From the NCBI RefSeq assembly GCF_021647475.1, contig NZ_JAKIUR010000011.1:1-64000 (forward strand): a stretch of 64,000 nucleotides of DNA, in the 5' to 3' direction. The position numbers and the translations under genes are program-made. Of this stretch, positions 52,305-61,078 are shown piece after piece; position 1 is the first letter of the stretch, and each line of letters starts with the position of its first letter. This DNA comes from Lutibacter sp. GTDB taxonomy: Bacteria > Bacteroidota > Bacteroidia > Flavobacteriales > Flavobacteriaceae. Under the pieces are notes generated by a model. It had not been told where the DNA came from, searched no databases, and saw nothing but the letters and a program-made list of their open reading frames with translations.

Positions 52305-53618
52305 ATGGATATTGTAATAAAAGCAACCCAATTTATATTAAGCTTATCATTTTTAATTGTTTTACACGAATTAGGACATTTTATACCTGCAAAAATATTT
52401 AAAACAAGAGTAGAAAAATTCTACTTATTTTTTGATTATAAATTTTCTATTTTTAAAAAGAAAATTGGAGAAACTGTTTATGGTATTGGTTGGATTCCGT
52501 TAGGTGGTTATGTTAAAATAGCGGGTATGATTGATGAAAGCATGGACACCGAGCAACTAAAACAACCTGCACAACCTTGGGAATTTAGATCAAAACCTGC
52601 TTGGCAAAGACTGATAATTATGTTAGGTGGTGTACTTATGAATTTTATTTTAGGAATTCTAATTTACATTATGATAACCTTTGTTTGGGGAGCAGACTTT
52701 ATAAAACCTTTAGATGTTAAACAAGGATTTACCGTAAACCAAGTATTTAAAGATTACGGATTTAAAGATGGTGACAAAATTTTAAAATTTAATGGTAAAA
52801 CACCTTCCGATGTTACTGATGTTAACATGTTTTTATTTCTAAGAAATTTAAAAACCTTAGATGTTTTACATGAAAACGGTGAAGAAGAAACTATTAAAAT
52901 TCCAGAAAATATAGGTGAAATAATGTGGCAAAAAGGGATTATGACTCCTTTTGAACCTAGAATTCCAGCGGTTATAGATTCTGTTATTCCAAATTACCCT
53001 GCTGAAAAAGCGGGGCTTATAAAAGGAGACAAAATTCTTGCTTTTAATAATATACCTATTTCCTATACGTATCAAATTAAAAATTTTGATATTAATTCTA
53101 AAAATAAAATAACACTTAAGTTCAAAAGAAACGGCAAAGAAAAAAGTGTCACTTTTAATCCAGATAAAAAAGGTAAAATTGGAGTTACTTGGAATACTTC
53201 AAATGCAATTAATATACAACATAAAAACTATTCATTTTTAGAAAGTATTCCTAAAGGAAATTCATTAGCAATTTGGAAATTGAAAGACTACGTAAAACAA
53301 TTTAAATATGTGTTTACCAAAAAAGGAGCAACTAGTATTGGTGGTTTTATTGCTATAGGTAATATATTTCCATCTACTTGGAGTTGGCAAGCCTTTTGGA
53401 ATATAACTGCCTTTTTATCTATTATGCTTGGGTTTATGAACCTGCTTCCTATTCCTGCTTTAGATGGTGGTCATGTAATGTTTACTTTATATGAAATAAT
53501 TACTGGAAGAAAACCAAGTGATAAATTTTTAGAATATGCTCAAATTACAGGATTTATACTATTGATTGCATTACTATTACTTGCTAACGGAAACGATATT
53601 GTGAAGTTATTTTCTTAA
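52305..53618 (+). CDS. rseP: Site-2 intramembrane metalloprotease RseP
   Basis: A 437-aa S2P protease. Zinc motif HELGH (21-25) is in transmembrane helix 1, the second motif in LLPIPALDGGHVMF near residue 385, and a PDZ region between them (VIDSVIPNYPAEKAGLIKGDKILAFNN). It cleaves membrane-bound anti-sigma factors or signal-peptide remnants within the bilayer. Full length, monocistronic, strong terminator after it. Confidence 0.94.
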   Translation: MDIVIKATQFILSLSFLIVLHELGHFIPAKIFKTRVEKFYLFFDYKFSIFKKKIGETVYGIGWIPLGGYVKIAGMIDESMDTEQLKQPAQPWEFRSKPAWQRLIIMLGGVLMNFILGILIYIMITFVWGADFIKPLDVKQGFTVNQVFKDYGFKDGDKILKFNGKTPSDVTDVNMFLFLRNLKTLDVLHENGEEETIKIPENIGEIMWQKGIMTPFEPRIPAVIDSVIPNYPAEKAGLIKGDKILAFNNIPISYTYQIKNFDINSKNKITLKFKRNGKEKSVTFNPDKKGKIGVTWNTSNAINIQHKNYSFLESIPKGNSLAIWKLKDYVKQFKYVFTKKGATSIGGFIAIGNIFPSTWSWQAFWNITAFLSIMLGFMNLLPIPALDGGHVMFTLYEIITGRKPSDKFLEYAQITGFILLIALLLLANGNDIVKLFS

Positions 53619-53640
53619 AAGAACTTTAATTTAAAACATA

Positions 53641-53674
53641 AAAAAATCCTTAGAATAATTTCTAAGGATTTTTT
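53641..53674. terminator. Hairpin terminator after rseP
   Basis: AAAAAATCCTTAGAA and TTCTAAGGATTTTTT arms, 4-nt loop. Confidence 0.88.
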
Positions 53675-53732
53675 TATATAATATTAAGTAACTTATTTAA
53701 TGTATATCTGTTTTCAATCATATGGTTAACAC

Positions 53733-53836
53733 ATCATCCTGAATTTATTTCAGGGTCTCACTTTATTATGTTGATTTATAATCATCATGAGATTCTGAAA
53801 CAAGCCCGCCTGCTGCTGGCAGGTTCAGAATGACGG
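53733..53836. repeat. Pair of REP-like units in inverted orientation
   Basis: Unit one (53733-53760) carries CATCCTGAATTTATTTCAGG and GTCTC. Unit two (53788-53836) carries GAGATTCTGAA, an inner GCC hairpin (CCTGC/GCAGG), and TTCAGAATGAC. They lie between the convergent rseP and atpC genes. Confidence 0.8.
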
Positions 53837-53852
53837 ATATACAACCTATTTA

Positions 53853-54131
53853 TTAGTCAGCTAAAATAATAACTTTATTTTCTTTCATTTCAATAGTACC
53901 ACTTTTAATAGGTAGTGTATATTCGTCTTTTGAGATTGTGAACTGATTTTCAAATTCTTGGTCAATAGTAATCTTTGAACCTTTAAACTTAACATTACCT
54001 TTCACCAACAAAGAAACTATTGGAGCATGATTATTTAACATTTGAAACTCACCATTAATTCCTGGAACAGACACAATATCTACTTCTGAGGATAATAAAG
54101 TTGCTTCTGGTGAAACTATTTCTAAAATCAT
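53853..54131 (-). CDS. atpC: ATP synthase epsilon subunit, short form
   Basis: A 92-aa protein consisting only of the N-terminal beta-sandwich (MILEIVSPEATLLSSEVDIVSVPGINGEFQMLNNHAPIVSLL). The C-terminal helical inhibitory domain of longer epsilons is absent, as is usual in Bacteroidota. Part of the F1 central stalk. It follows atpD by 22 bp. Confidence 0.95.
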   Translation of the reverse strand: MILEIVSPEATLLSSEVDIVSVPGINGEFQMLNNHAPIVSLLVKGNVKFKGSKITIDQEFENQFTISKDEYTLPIKSGTIEMKENKVIILAD

Positions 54132-54153
54132 AATTTTTAAATTGTCAATTGAA

Positions 54154-55662
54154 TTATGCTTCTGCTAACATTTTTTCACCTGCATCAATAGCATCTTGTA
54201 TAGAGCCTCTAAGGTTAAATGCTGCTTCTGGATATTTATCTAATTCACCATCCATAATCATATTAAATCCTTTAATAGTGTCTTTAATATCAACTAAAAC
54301 CCCTGGAATTCCTGTAAATTGTTCTGCAACATGAAACGGTTGCGATAAAAATCGTTGCACTCTACGTGCTCTATGAACTGCTAACTTATCTTCTTCAGAA
54401 AGTTCATCCATTCCTAAAATAGCAATAATATCTTGTAATTCTTTATAATGTTGCAACAACTCTTTTACTCTAGTTGCACAATTATAATGTTCTTCTCCTA
54501 ATATTTCAGGAGACATAATTCTTGAAGTAGAATCCAAAGGATCTACCGCAGGATAAATACCTAACTCAGAAATTTTACGAGATAATACCGTAGTTGCATC
54601 CAAGTGAGAAAATGTAGTTGCTGGTGCTGGATCTGTTAAATCATCTGCAGGTACGTAAACCGCTTGTACAGATGTTATAGAACCATTTTTAGTTGAAGTA
54701 ATACGTTCCTGCATTTCACCCATTTCTGTTGCTAATGTTGGTTGGTAACCAACTGCAGAAGGCATACGTCCTAATAAGGCTGATACTTCTGAACCTGCTT
54801 GTGTAAATCGGAAAATATTATCTACAAAAAAAAGTACATCTTTTCCTTGACCTTTACCTGCTCCATCACGGAAATATTCAGCTATAGTTAATCCAGATAA
54901 AGCAACACGAGCACGAGCTCCAGGAGGTTCATTCATTTGTCCAAAAACAAAGGTTGCTTTTGATTCTTTCATACCTGCTTTATCTACTTTTGATAAATCC
55001 CATCCACCTTCTTCCATAGAATGCATAAAATCATCACCATATTTAATAATACCTGATTCTAACATTTCTCTTAATAAGTCATTCCCTTCACGAGTTCTTT
55101 CTCCTACTCCTGCAAAAACGGATAAACCACCGTGACCTTTAGCGATATTATTAATCAACTCCATAAGTAATACTGTTTTACCTACACCAGCACCTCCAAA
55201 TAAACCAATTTTACCTCCTTTTAAATAAGGTTCAATTAAATCTACTACTTTAATCCCTGTGAATAAAACTTCAGTAGAAGTTGATAATTCATCAAATTTT
55301 GGTGGATCTCTGTGGATTGGCAATCCATTATCCCCAGTTTTAGGTAGGTTTCCTAACCCATCAATAGCATCTCCAATTACATTAAATAATCGTCCATAGA
55401 TATCTTTACCAATTGGCATTTTAATTTCATTGCCTGTGGCAACAACTTCATAGCCTCTACTTAACCCATCTGTAGAATCCATTGCAATTGTTCTTACCGT
55501 ATCTTCACCAACGTGTTGTTGAACTTCTAATACTAAAACAGAGCCATCTTCTCGTGTAATTTCTAAAGAATCGTAGATTCTTGGTAGTTCTGATTCTGAT
55601 TTAAATTCAACATCAATAACTGGACCGATAATTTGTGCAACTTTTCCTGTAACTTTTGCCAT
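54154..55662 (-). CDS. atpD: ATP synthase beta subunit
   Basis: A 502-aa catalytic F1 subunit with Walker A GGAGVGKTVL, the ADP-binding GERTREGNDL, Walker B KDVLFFVDNIFRFTQAGSEVSALLGRMPSAVGYQPTLA and the DELSEEDKL C-terminal motif. Forms the separate atpDC operon characteristic of Bacteroidota; other F1Fo genes are not in the window. Confidence 0.98.
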   Translation of the reverse strand: MAKVTGKVAQIIGPVIDVEFKSESELPRIYDSLEITREDGSVLVLEVQQHVGEDTVRTIAMDSTDGLSRGYEVVATGNEIKMPIGKDIYGRLFNVIGDAIDGLGNLPKTGDNGLPIHRDPPKFDELSTSTEVLFTGIKVVDLIEPYLKGGKIGLFGGAGVGKTVLLMELINNIAKGHGGLSVFAGVGERTREGNDLLREMLESGIIKYGDDFMHSMEEGGWDLSKVDKAGMKESKATFVFGQMNEPPGARARVALSGLTIAEYFRDGAGKGQGKDVLFFVDNIFRFTQAGSEVSALLGRMPSAVGYQPTLATEMGEMQERITSTKNGSITSVQAVYVPADDLTDPAPATTFSHLDATTVLSRKISELGIYPAVDPLDSTSRIMSPEILGEEHYNCATRVKELLQHYKELQDIIAILGMDELSEEDKLAVHRARRVQRFLSQPFHVAEQFTGIPGVLVDIKDTIKGFNMIMDGELDKYPEAAFNLRGSIQDAIDAGEKMLAEA

Positions 55663-55775
55663 TACTTTAACTATTTATTATTTAGATATTTAATCTTATT
55701 GAGTTCGTGTTTTTTTTATCGTGCAAATATAGTTTTTTGATTTTGTATTGAAAAACTTTTATAAAAAAAAATAAG

Positions 55776-55815
55776 AAAAACCCTCTTGATTAAACTAATA
55801 ACTAAGAGGGTTTTT
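55776..55815. terminator. Hairpin terminator between the SGNH gene and atpD
   Basis: AAAAACCCTCTT and AAGAGGGTTTTT arms with a 16-nt loop; terminates the minus-strand transcript of the SGNH lipoprotein gene. Confidence 0.75.
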
Positions 55816-55836
55816 TCTATTTAAATTATATCTGTG

Positions 55837-57363
55837 TTAATTAAGATAAAGTCCTTTGTAATTACCTACATTAACTTTTGGTAAATTAGAACCGTATTTT
55901 GCATTAATAGCATCAATCATTCCATTGGCTATAATGGAATATCCTCTTGGTGATGGATGTACGCCATCTAAAGAAAATCCACCTCCAGTTGCGTAAACAG
56001 CTGTGGAGGTTATGCCATTTTCTGTAATTCCAGTTGTAAGCATTTGTTGCATTAAAGCATTTGCATCAAAAAATGCCAAATCGTACTGGGTAGCAAAATT
56101 TTCAATGGTTTGGTTATATGCTGTTCTAGCTGTTGAAACAGCCGTTTGCTCTTGAGGAGTTAATACCCATTTATCAGCTAAAGGAACTGAAACTCCATTA
56201 ATTAATTGAGGATTTCCACCTACCATAGTCCCCAAAAAAGTTCTAGATGTTAATACTAATAAATCTTCAGCAGTTGCTTGCCTGTACTTTGGTAAAGCAG
56301 CAAACGCTGGATTTATAGCTCCTAAATCAGTTAAATCTTCATCAATAATAACAACTGCATTTTGTCCAGTAGTAAAATTAATTGTTCTTTTAGCCGCTTC
56401 TTCAGCAGTAAATAAACCTAAACCACTTAGAGCTGCTAAAGCTTGTTGAATTCCTCCATTATATGGAGCATAACCTTGATTTACAGCTGCTGCAGTAGCA
56501 GCATCTAAAGGAATAGCATTATATGGAACCGTTGTAAAATAAGGGATTGTAGTGATACTTGGTAAATTTACTACAATTCCTTTTGCACCTGTTGAAGTTA
56601 AATTTTGTAATAATGCATTATAAGCTCCCATAAATACTTGTGGATCAGTAATATCATTAGAGCCATAAGTTGCAGCATCTAAATTACCTATTTGATCTAC
56701 TCCATCTCCGCCTGATGCGGCAAATCCTAATATATCATTAGCTCCAATCCATAGTGAGAAAAAACTTCCGTTTTCTGAAACAGCATCGCCAATAACAGTA
56801 GCGTTTGAACTTGAAGCCATTCTTGCAAAAAATGGATTTGCTGCTCCTGAAGCAACACCCGCAACATTACCATATCCAGGGGCTAACAAATGAAATATTT
56901 TAGCACCAGGAACTCCCATATTATTATAAGGGCCTGGTTTTATATTACTTACTTCCGTAGAAGGAGTTCCTGAAACTGGAACTGGTGAAGGGCTTCCTGA
57001 CGCAAAAGACAAAATTAATCTATTAGAAGTAATTTGTTGTCCTCCAAGAAGTAACCCTCCTAAGTTATCATCCATTAATGGTTGTGTAAAACTACCTCCT
57101 CCAGCTAAAGAAAATTGATTAGCTAAAATATTTGGATATGAATTTTCTTGTCCTTCAATAAATAAAGCTCCATCTGAGTAACCTGCAGTTAAAGAATTCC
57201 CAACAGAAACATAGTTTGAAAAATCGGCAGACCCACTTGTATAAGTTACTGGAGTTTCAGAAACTTGTGGTGTTTCAACCAATCTTGGCTTCACTAAATA
57301 ATCTTCATTTTGACAAGAAACTGTAAATAAGATTATTGTAAGTATAATAAATATTTTTTTCAT
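55837..57363 (-). CDS. SGNH/GDSL-type hydrolase lipoprotein
   Basis: A 508-aa lipoprotein (lipobox TVSCQN, Cys17) of the SGNH hydrolase superfamily: block I SVGNSLTAGYSDGALFIEG with Ser57, block III SLWIGANDILGF, and block V LDGVHPSPRGYSII. It probably hydrolyses esters at the cell surface. It follows the TonB-dependent receptor gene by 31 bp on the same strand, suggesting that released products such as fatty acids are taken up by that receptor. Confidence 0.88.
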   Translation of the reverse strand: MKKIFIILTIILFTVSCQNEDYLVKPRLVETPQVSETPVTYTSGSADFSNYVSVGNSLTAGYSDGALFIEGQENSYPNILANQFSLAGGGSFTQPLMDDNLGGLLLGGQQITSNRLILSFASGSPSPVPVSGTPSTEVSNIKPGPYNNMGVPGAKIFHLLAPGYGNVAGVASGAANPFFARMASSSNATVIGDAVSENGSFFSLWIGANDILGFAASGGDGVDQIGNLDAATYGSNDITDPQVFMGAYNALLQNLTSTGAKGIVVNLPSITTIPYFTTVPYNAIPLDAATAAAVNQGYAPYNGGIQQALAALSGLGLFTAEEAAKRTINFTTGQNAVVIIDEDLTDLGAINPAFAALPKYRQATAEDLLVLTSRTFLGTMVGGNPQLINGVSVPLADKWVLTPQEQTAVSTARTAYNQTIENFATQYDLAFFDANALMQQMLTTGITENGITSTAVYATGGGFSLDGVHPSPRGYSIIANGMIDAINAKYGSNLPKVNVGNYKGLYLN

Positions 57364-57394
57364 AATTTATAATGTTATTTTTTAATTCTGATTT

Positions 57395-60184
57395 TTATGG
57401 ATTAATAGTCCAAGATACATAATATAGAGAACCAACTTGCCCAACACCTGGTGCACTTACATATTCTTTACCTGCTATATTAGCTCCTCCAATTTTAAAT
57501 ATCGATTTAATACTTGATACCGTATAATTAATTTGTGCATCTACTACACTTCGAGGTGCAACTGTACCATCAGCAAAAGTAGCTTCCCATAAATATTTAT
57601 CACTCCATCTATAATTTACTTTAAATCCTAAATTTTTAAATAAGTTATTACTACCAAAAGATACTTTTACTTTGTGTTCTGGGGTATTAAAACTAGCCTC
57701 ATAATCTGGATCAGAACTTTGATTAAAATCAAATTTAGCAAAGGTATAATTAATACCAAAATTAAAATGGTCAAAGACTTTTGAAGACATGCCAATAGTT
57801 GCTCCATAAGAAGTAATATCTGCTGGTGAATTGGTATAAACTTGAAATGGTTTATAATCTCCTGCGCTTAGAGCAATTGCTGCTGGTGGGGCTGGCATAG
57901 TATTTGGATCATAATCTGAAAAATTAGCTTGTCCATAATAAGGTACTATTACTGTTTTTACACCAATAAAATCTTTATATTCATTGTAATAAGCACTTGC
58001 ATCTAACATAAAGCTACCAAAACCTGCTCTATACCCTACTTCAAAAGCAGAAATTTTTTCTGGTTTTATTAAGGCAATATTTGCTTTTTCAGGGGCTCCC
58101 GCTTTTACAGAAGCTAAGGTAAATGAATTATCATAAGCCGCTCTACCAGATAATGAAACAGTACTAGCTCCTCCATTAAATAACTGACCCGTACTTGAAA
58201 CTAATAATGGATTTGTTGTATATCTATCTAAGTTATCAGGTGCAGAACCTACTAAAATGGCTCGCCCAACATCTAAACCAATATATTGATCTTGAGTAGT
58301 TGGATTTCTAAATCCTGTTTGAAAAGATGCTCTTAAATTACGTGTTTTATTTTCTCCTAATGAATAAGAAATAGATACTCTTGGAGAATAATTTCCATCG
58401 AAATTTTTAGCTTTATCATAACGAATAGAACCTGTAAATTTTAATCGATCATCTACAAATTTCTTTTGAACTTGCATATATGCTCCATATTCATTATAGT
58501 TGATCGGGCCATTATAATCTGTAAAAATAGTTCCTGAAGAATTTAAAGAATATTCTCTCCAAGATCCTCCAATTTGGATATCTGCAAAATCGATTAAATT
58601 TTTGAAATTGTAATTTACATCTGAATGATAAATTTTTGTATTATCTTTAAATTTAGCTCCAGTTGCTAAATTTGGATCATTAATTACGGTATTAAAAGCA
58701 TTTTTAAAAGCAGCTGTTCCTGGAACTAAAGCTCCTGTTTGTGCAACTTGCCTTGCTATAGCCTGTGCTGAAGTATCATCCATAATTGGTAAACCTGGAA
58801 TTAGACCTAAACGAGCACCAATATAAGTTTGAGCATATTCTGTAAACCATTGTGTATCTGATTTCCAGCTTCTATTTAAGTTAATGGCTGCAAAACGACT
58901 GTCATAAGAGTCGCCAGCATCTTCAGAGGTTGTATAAATTCTAGCAAAGAAATTATCTCCTCTTACTTCAAATTTATGTTGTTGCATAAAAAAGTTTTTT
59001 AGGCTATATCTATTTGCTCCTTGATAAATAGTATTCCCTTTTCCAAATTTTGCACTATAAATAAATTCAATATCATTATCAAAAGGTCTATAATGTAAAG
59101 CCATATCTGCTTTTACACTCTGTGCAACATAATCCATTAGATCTACTTCTTTATACCCTGTTCTAGAAACGTAAGTAGATCCTAAAGTTCCCGAAGGTAA
59201 ACCACTTAATTGATCAAAATTTAAAGTTGTTGCAACTTCATCTCCATAGATGTTTAAACCATCATATCCAGGGTTATTCCTAGTTAAAGCTGGATTGCTA
59301 TAATCTCTATAATCTGTTGCATACCAATCTGTACCTTTCAAGAAAGAAAAATTAGCTTTAGCGGCAAATTTATCACTAAACTTATATGCCATTCGTATTC
59401 CTGTATCTGTATAATTTCTATCACCTGCTGCTTTTTGTGAGGTTAAGCCTGTTTTTACATATACACTAACTCCTGGATAATCAAATGGACTTTTACTGGT
59501 CATAAATAAAATTCCATTAAAAGCATTTGCACCGTATAAGGCGGAAGAAGCTCCTGGTAATAATTCAACTGATTTAACATCTAATTCCGACATACCCAAC
59601 AAGTTTCCTAAATTAAAATTTAAAGCAGGGGAAGAATTATCCATACCATCAACCAGTTGCATAAATCTTGAGTTTGAAAAAGCTGCAAAACCACGAGTAT
59701 TAATAGATTTAAAGGTTAAACTACTTGTATTAACATCAACACCTTTTAAATTTTCTAGGCCATCATAAAAAGATGGAGAAGATGTGTTTCGTATTGCTCT
59801 AACATCTAAATGTTCAACTGATACTGGTGATTCTAATAACCGCTCAGGTGTTCTTGATGCAGAAATAATTATTTCGTCCAAAGCAGTAGCTTCTTCTACT
59901 AATTTAATAGCTGCCTTTTGGTTGGATTGAGTTATTTCTACATTAACTGAAGAATACCCAATTAATGAAACCCTTAAAGTAAAAGGTGGATTTTGATTAA
60001 CTTTTAATGAAAAGTTTCCATCAAAATCTGCTGTAGCCCCAATTGGTTTACCTACAACTTTAATGTTAGCTCCTGGAATTGGTTGATCTGTTTTTGCGTC
60101 TTTTACTGTTCCTGTAATAGCGGTTTGAGCCATCATAACAGTACCAACAAAAAGTACAAAAATAACGCTTAATAATTTTTTCAT
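57395..60184 (-). CDS. TonB-dependent outer-membrane receptor
   Basis: This 929-aa receptor has a signal peptide (1-19), a CarboxypepD_reg-like domain (about 22-105, AITGTVKDAKTDQPIPGANIKVVGKPIGATADFDGNF), a plug (about 110-235, DEIIISASRTPERLLESPVSVEHLDV) and a 22-strand barrel. The conserved order with the SGNH lipoprotein points to lipid or ester uptake. No SusD partner is present, so it is not a polysaccharide locus. Confidence 0.92.
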   Translation of the reverse strand: MKKLLSVIFVLFVGTVMMAQTAITGTVKDAKTDQPIPGANIKVVGKPIGATADFDGNFSLKVNQNPPFTLRVSLIGYSSVNVEITQSNQKAAIKLVEEATALDEIIISASRTPERLLESPVSVEHLDVRAIRNTSSPSFYDGLENLKGVDVNTSSLTFKSINTRGFAAFSNSRFMQLVDGMDNSSPALNFNLGNLLGMSELDVKSVELLPGASSALYGANAFNGILFMTSKSPFDYPGVSVYVKTGLTSQKAAGDRNYTDTGIRMAYKFSDKFAAKANFSFLKGTDWYATDYRDYSNPALTRNNPGYDGLNIYGDEVATTLNFDQLSGLPSGTLGSTYVSRTGYKEVDLMDYVAQSVKADMALHYRPFDNDIEFIYSAKFGKGNTIYQGANRYSLKNFFMQQHKFEVRGDNFFARIYTTSEDAGDSYDSRFAAINLNRSWKSDTQWFTEYAQTYIGARLGLIPGLPIMDDTSAQAIARQVAQTGALVPGTAAFKNAFNTVINDPNLATGAKFKDNTKIYHSDVNYNFKNLIDFADIQIGGSWREYSLNSSGTIFTDYNGPINYNEYGAYMQVQKKFVDDRLKFTGSIRYDKAKNFDGNYSPRVSISYSLGENKTRNLRASFQTGFRNPTTQDQYIGLDVGRAILVGSAPDNLDRYTTNPLLVSSTGQLFNGGASTVSLSGRAAYDNSFTLASVKAGAPEKANIALIKPEKISAFEVGYRAGFGSFMLDASAYYNEYKDFIGVKTVIVPYYGQANFSDYDPNTMPAPPAAIALSAGDYKPFQVYTNSPADITSYGATIGMSSKVFDHFNFGINYTFAKFDFNQSSDPDYEASFNTPEHKVKVSFGSNNLFKNLGFKVNYRWSDKYLWEATFADGTVAPRSVVDAQINYTVSSIKSIFKIGGANIAGKEYVSAPGVGQVGSLYYVSWTINP

Positions 60185-60260
60185 ATTTTCTTATATAGTA
60201 TTGATTAACATCTGTGCAAATTACAATTTTTTTCTAATTAACAAAAAAAAGTACAAAAAA

Positions 60261-60285
60261 AAGCGAAAAACTAAATTTTTCGCTT
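60261..60285. terminator. Hairpin after the Fn3 lipoprotein gene
   Basis: AAGCGAAAAA and TTTTTCGCTT arms with a 5-nt loop, flanked by A and T runs, between the Fn3 lipoprotein and the TonB receptor genes. Confidence 0.75.
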
Positions 60286-60314
60286 AAATTTTAATCAATT
60301 AAGTAACAGACTGT

Positions 60315-61004
60315 TTAATCCGTTTTAAAATTCCAAATTTGTCCAATAGTTTGTCCACCTTGGTTATCTTTTACCACAACTTTCCAATAATAAGTGGTAG
60401 TAGCACTTAGTGTTGCAGTTGTATAACTACTTGGTGTTTGGTCTGCACTAACTTTAGTTGTTGGCGGATTTACCGTATCAAAATATACATCGTAAGTTAA
60501 AGTATCTGAAGTATCAGCATCACTACCATTCCACTGTAAGGTTGCTGTAGTAGTGGTTACTGCAGCATTTAATGCCGGACTTACCAGTTCTGGAGCAAAT
60601 GGGATATAATTGGTAATACCATCTCCTTCTGTATAAAAGTTAAATATGCTTGAATAACTACTAGATGCATTTTTACTATCTGTAGCTTTTACTCTCCAGT
60701 AATAAGCAATACCTTTATCTAAGGTTATAGTTTTACTCGTTGTTGTAGCGGTTTGTGTTTGTACAATATTAGTAAAAGTATTATCCGTTGCTATTTGTAT
60801 TTGATACGTTATAGCATCTCCATCTGGATCGGTAGATGAATATTGAAAATCTAACTGATTATTAATACACAATAAATTGTTGGTAGGGTAAGTTAGTGTT
60901 GGCGTAGCAGGTGCTTTATTGGTTGGAGCAGGAGGATTATCTCCGCCTCCACCACAAGACCATAATATTGTTGTTAACGCTATTGAATAAAGTATTTTTT
61001 TCAT
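60315..61004 (-). CDS. Lipoprotein with two fibronectin type III-like domains
   Basis: A 229-aa lipoprotein (signal then ILWSCGGGGDNPP). Two Fn3-like repeats follow: PATPTLTYPTNNLLCINNQLDFQYSSTDPDGDAITYQIQI ... YYWRVKATDSKNASS and APELVSPALNAAVTTTTATLQWNGSDADTSDTLTYDVYF ... YYWKVVVKDNQGG. It has no catalytic motif and probably serves adhesion or surface binding. It is downstream of the secreted nuclease gene on the same strand, 74 bp apart. Confidence 0.82.
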   Translation of the reverse strand: MKKILYSIALTTILWSCGGGGDNPPAPTNKAPATPTLTYPTNNLLCINNQLDFQYSSTDPDGDAITYQIQIATDNTFTNIVQTQTATTTSKTITLDKGIAYYWRVKATDSKNASSSYSSIFNFYTEGDGITNYIPFAPELVSPALNAAVTTTTATLQWNGSDADTSDTLTYDVYFDTVNPPTTKVSADQTPSSYTTATLSATTTYYWKVVVKDNQGGQTIGQIWNFKTD

Positions 61005-61032
61005 GGTATAATTTTATAAATATATTTTTTAT

Positions 61033-61060
61033 GAGATGCTGAAACGAGTTCAGCATGACA
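61033..61060. repeat. REP-like palindrome between nuclease and Fn3 lipoprotein genes
   Basis: ATGCTGAA (61036-61043) and TTCAGCAT (61049-61056) inside GAGATGCTGAA...TTCAGCATGAC; another unit of the dispersed family, here possibly acting as terminator of the nuclease transcript. Confidence 0.7.
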
Positions 61061-61078
61061 TCTGTTTTTTTAGTTTTA

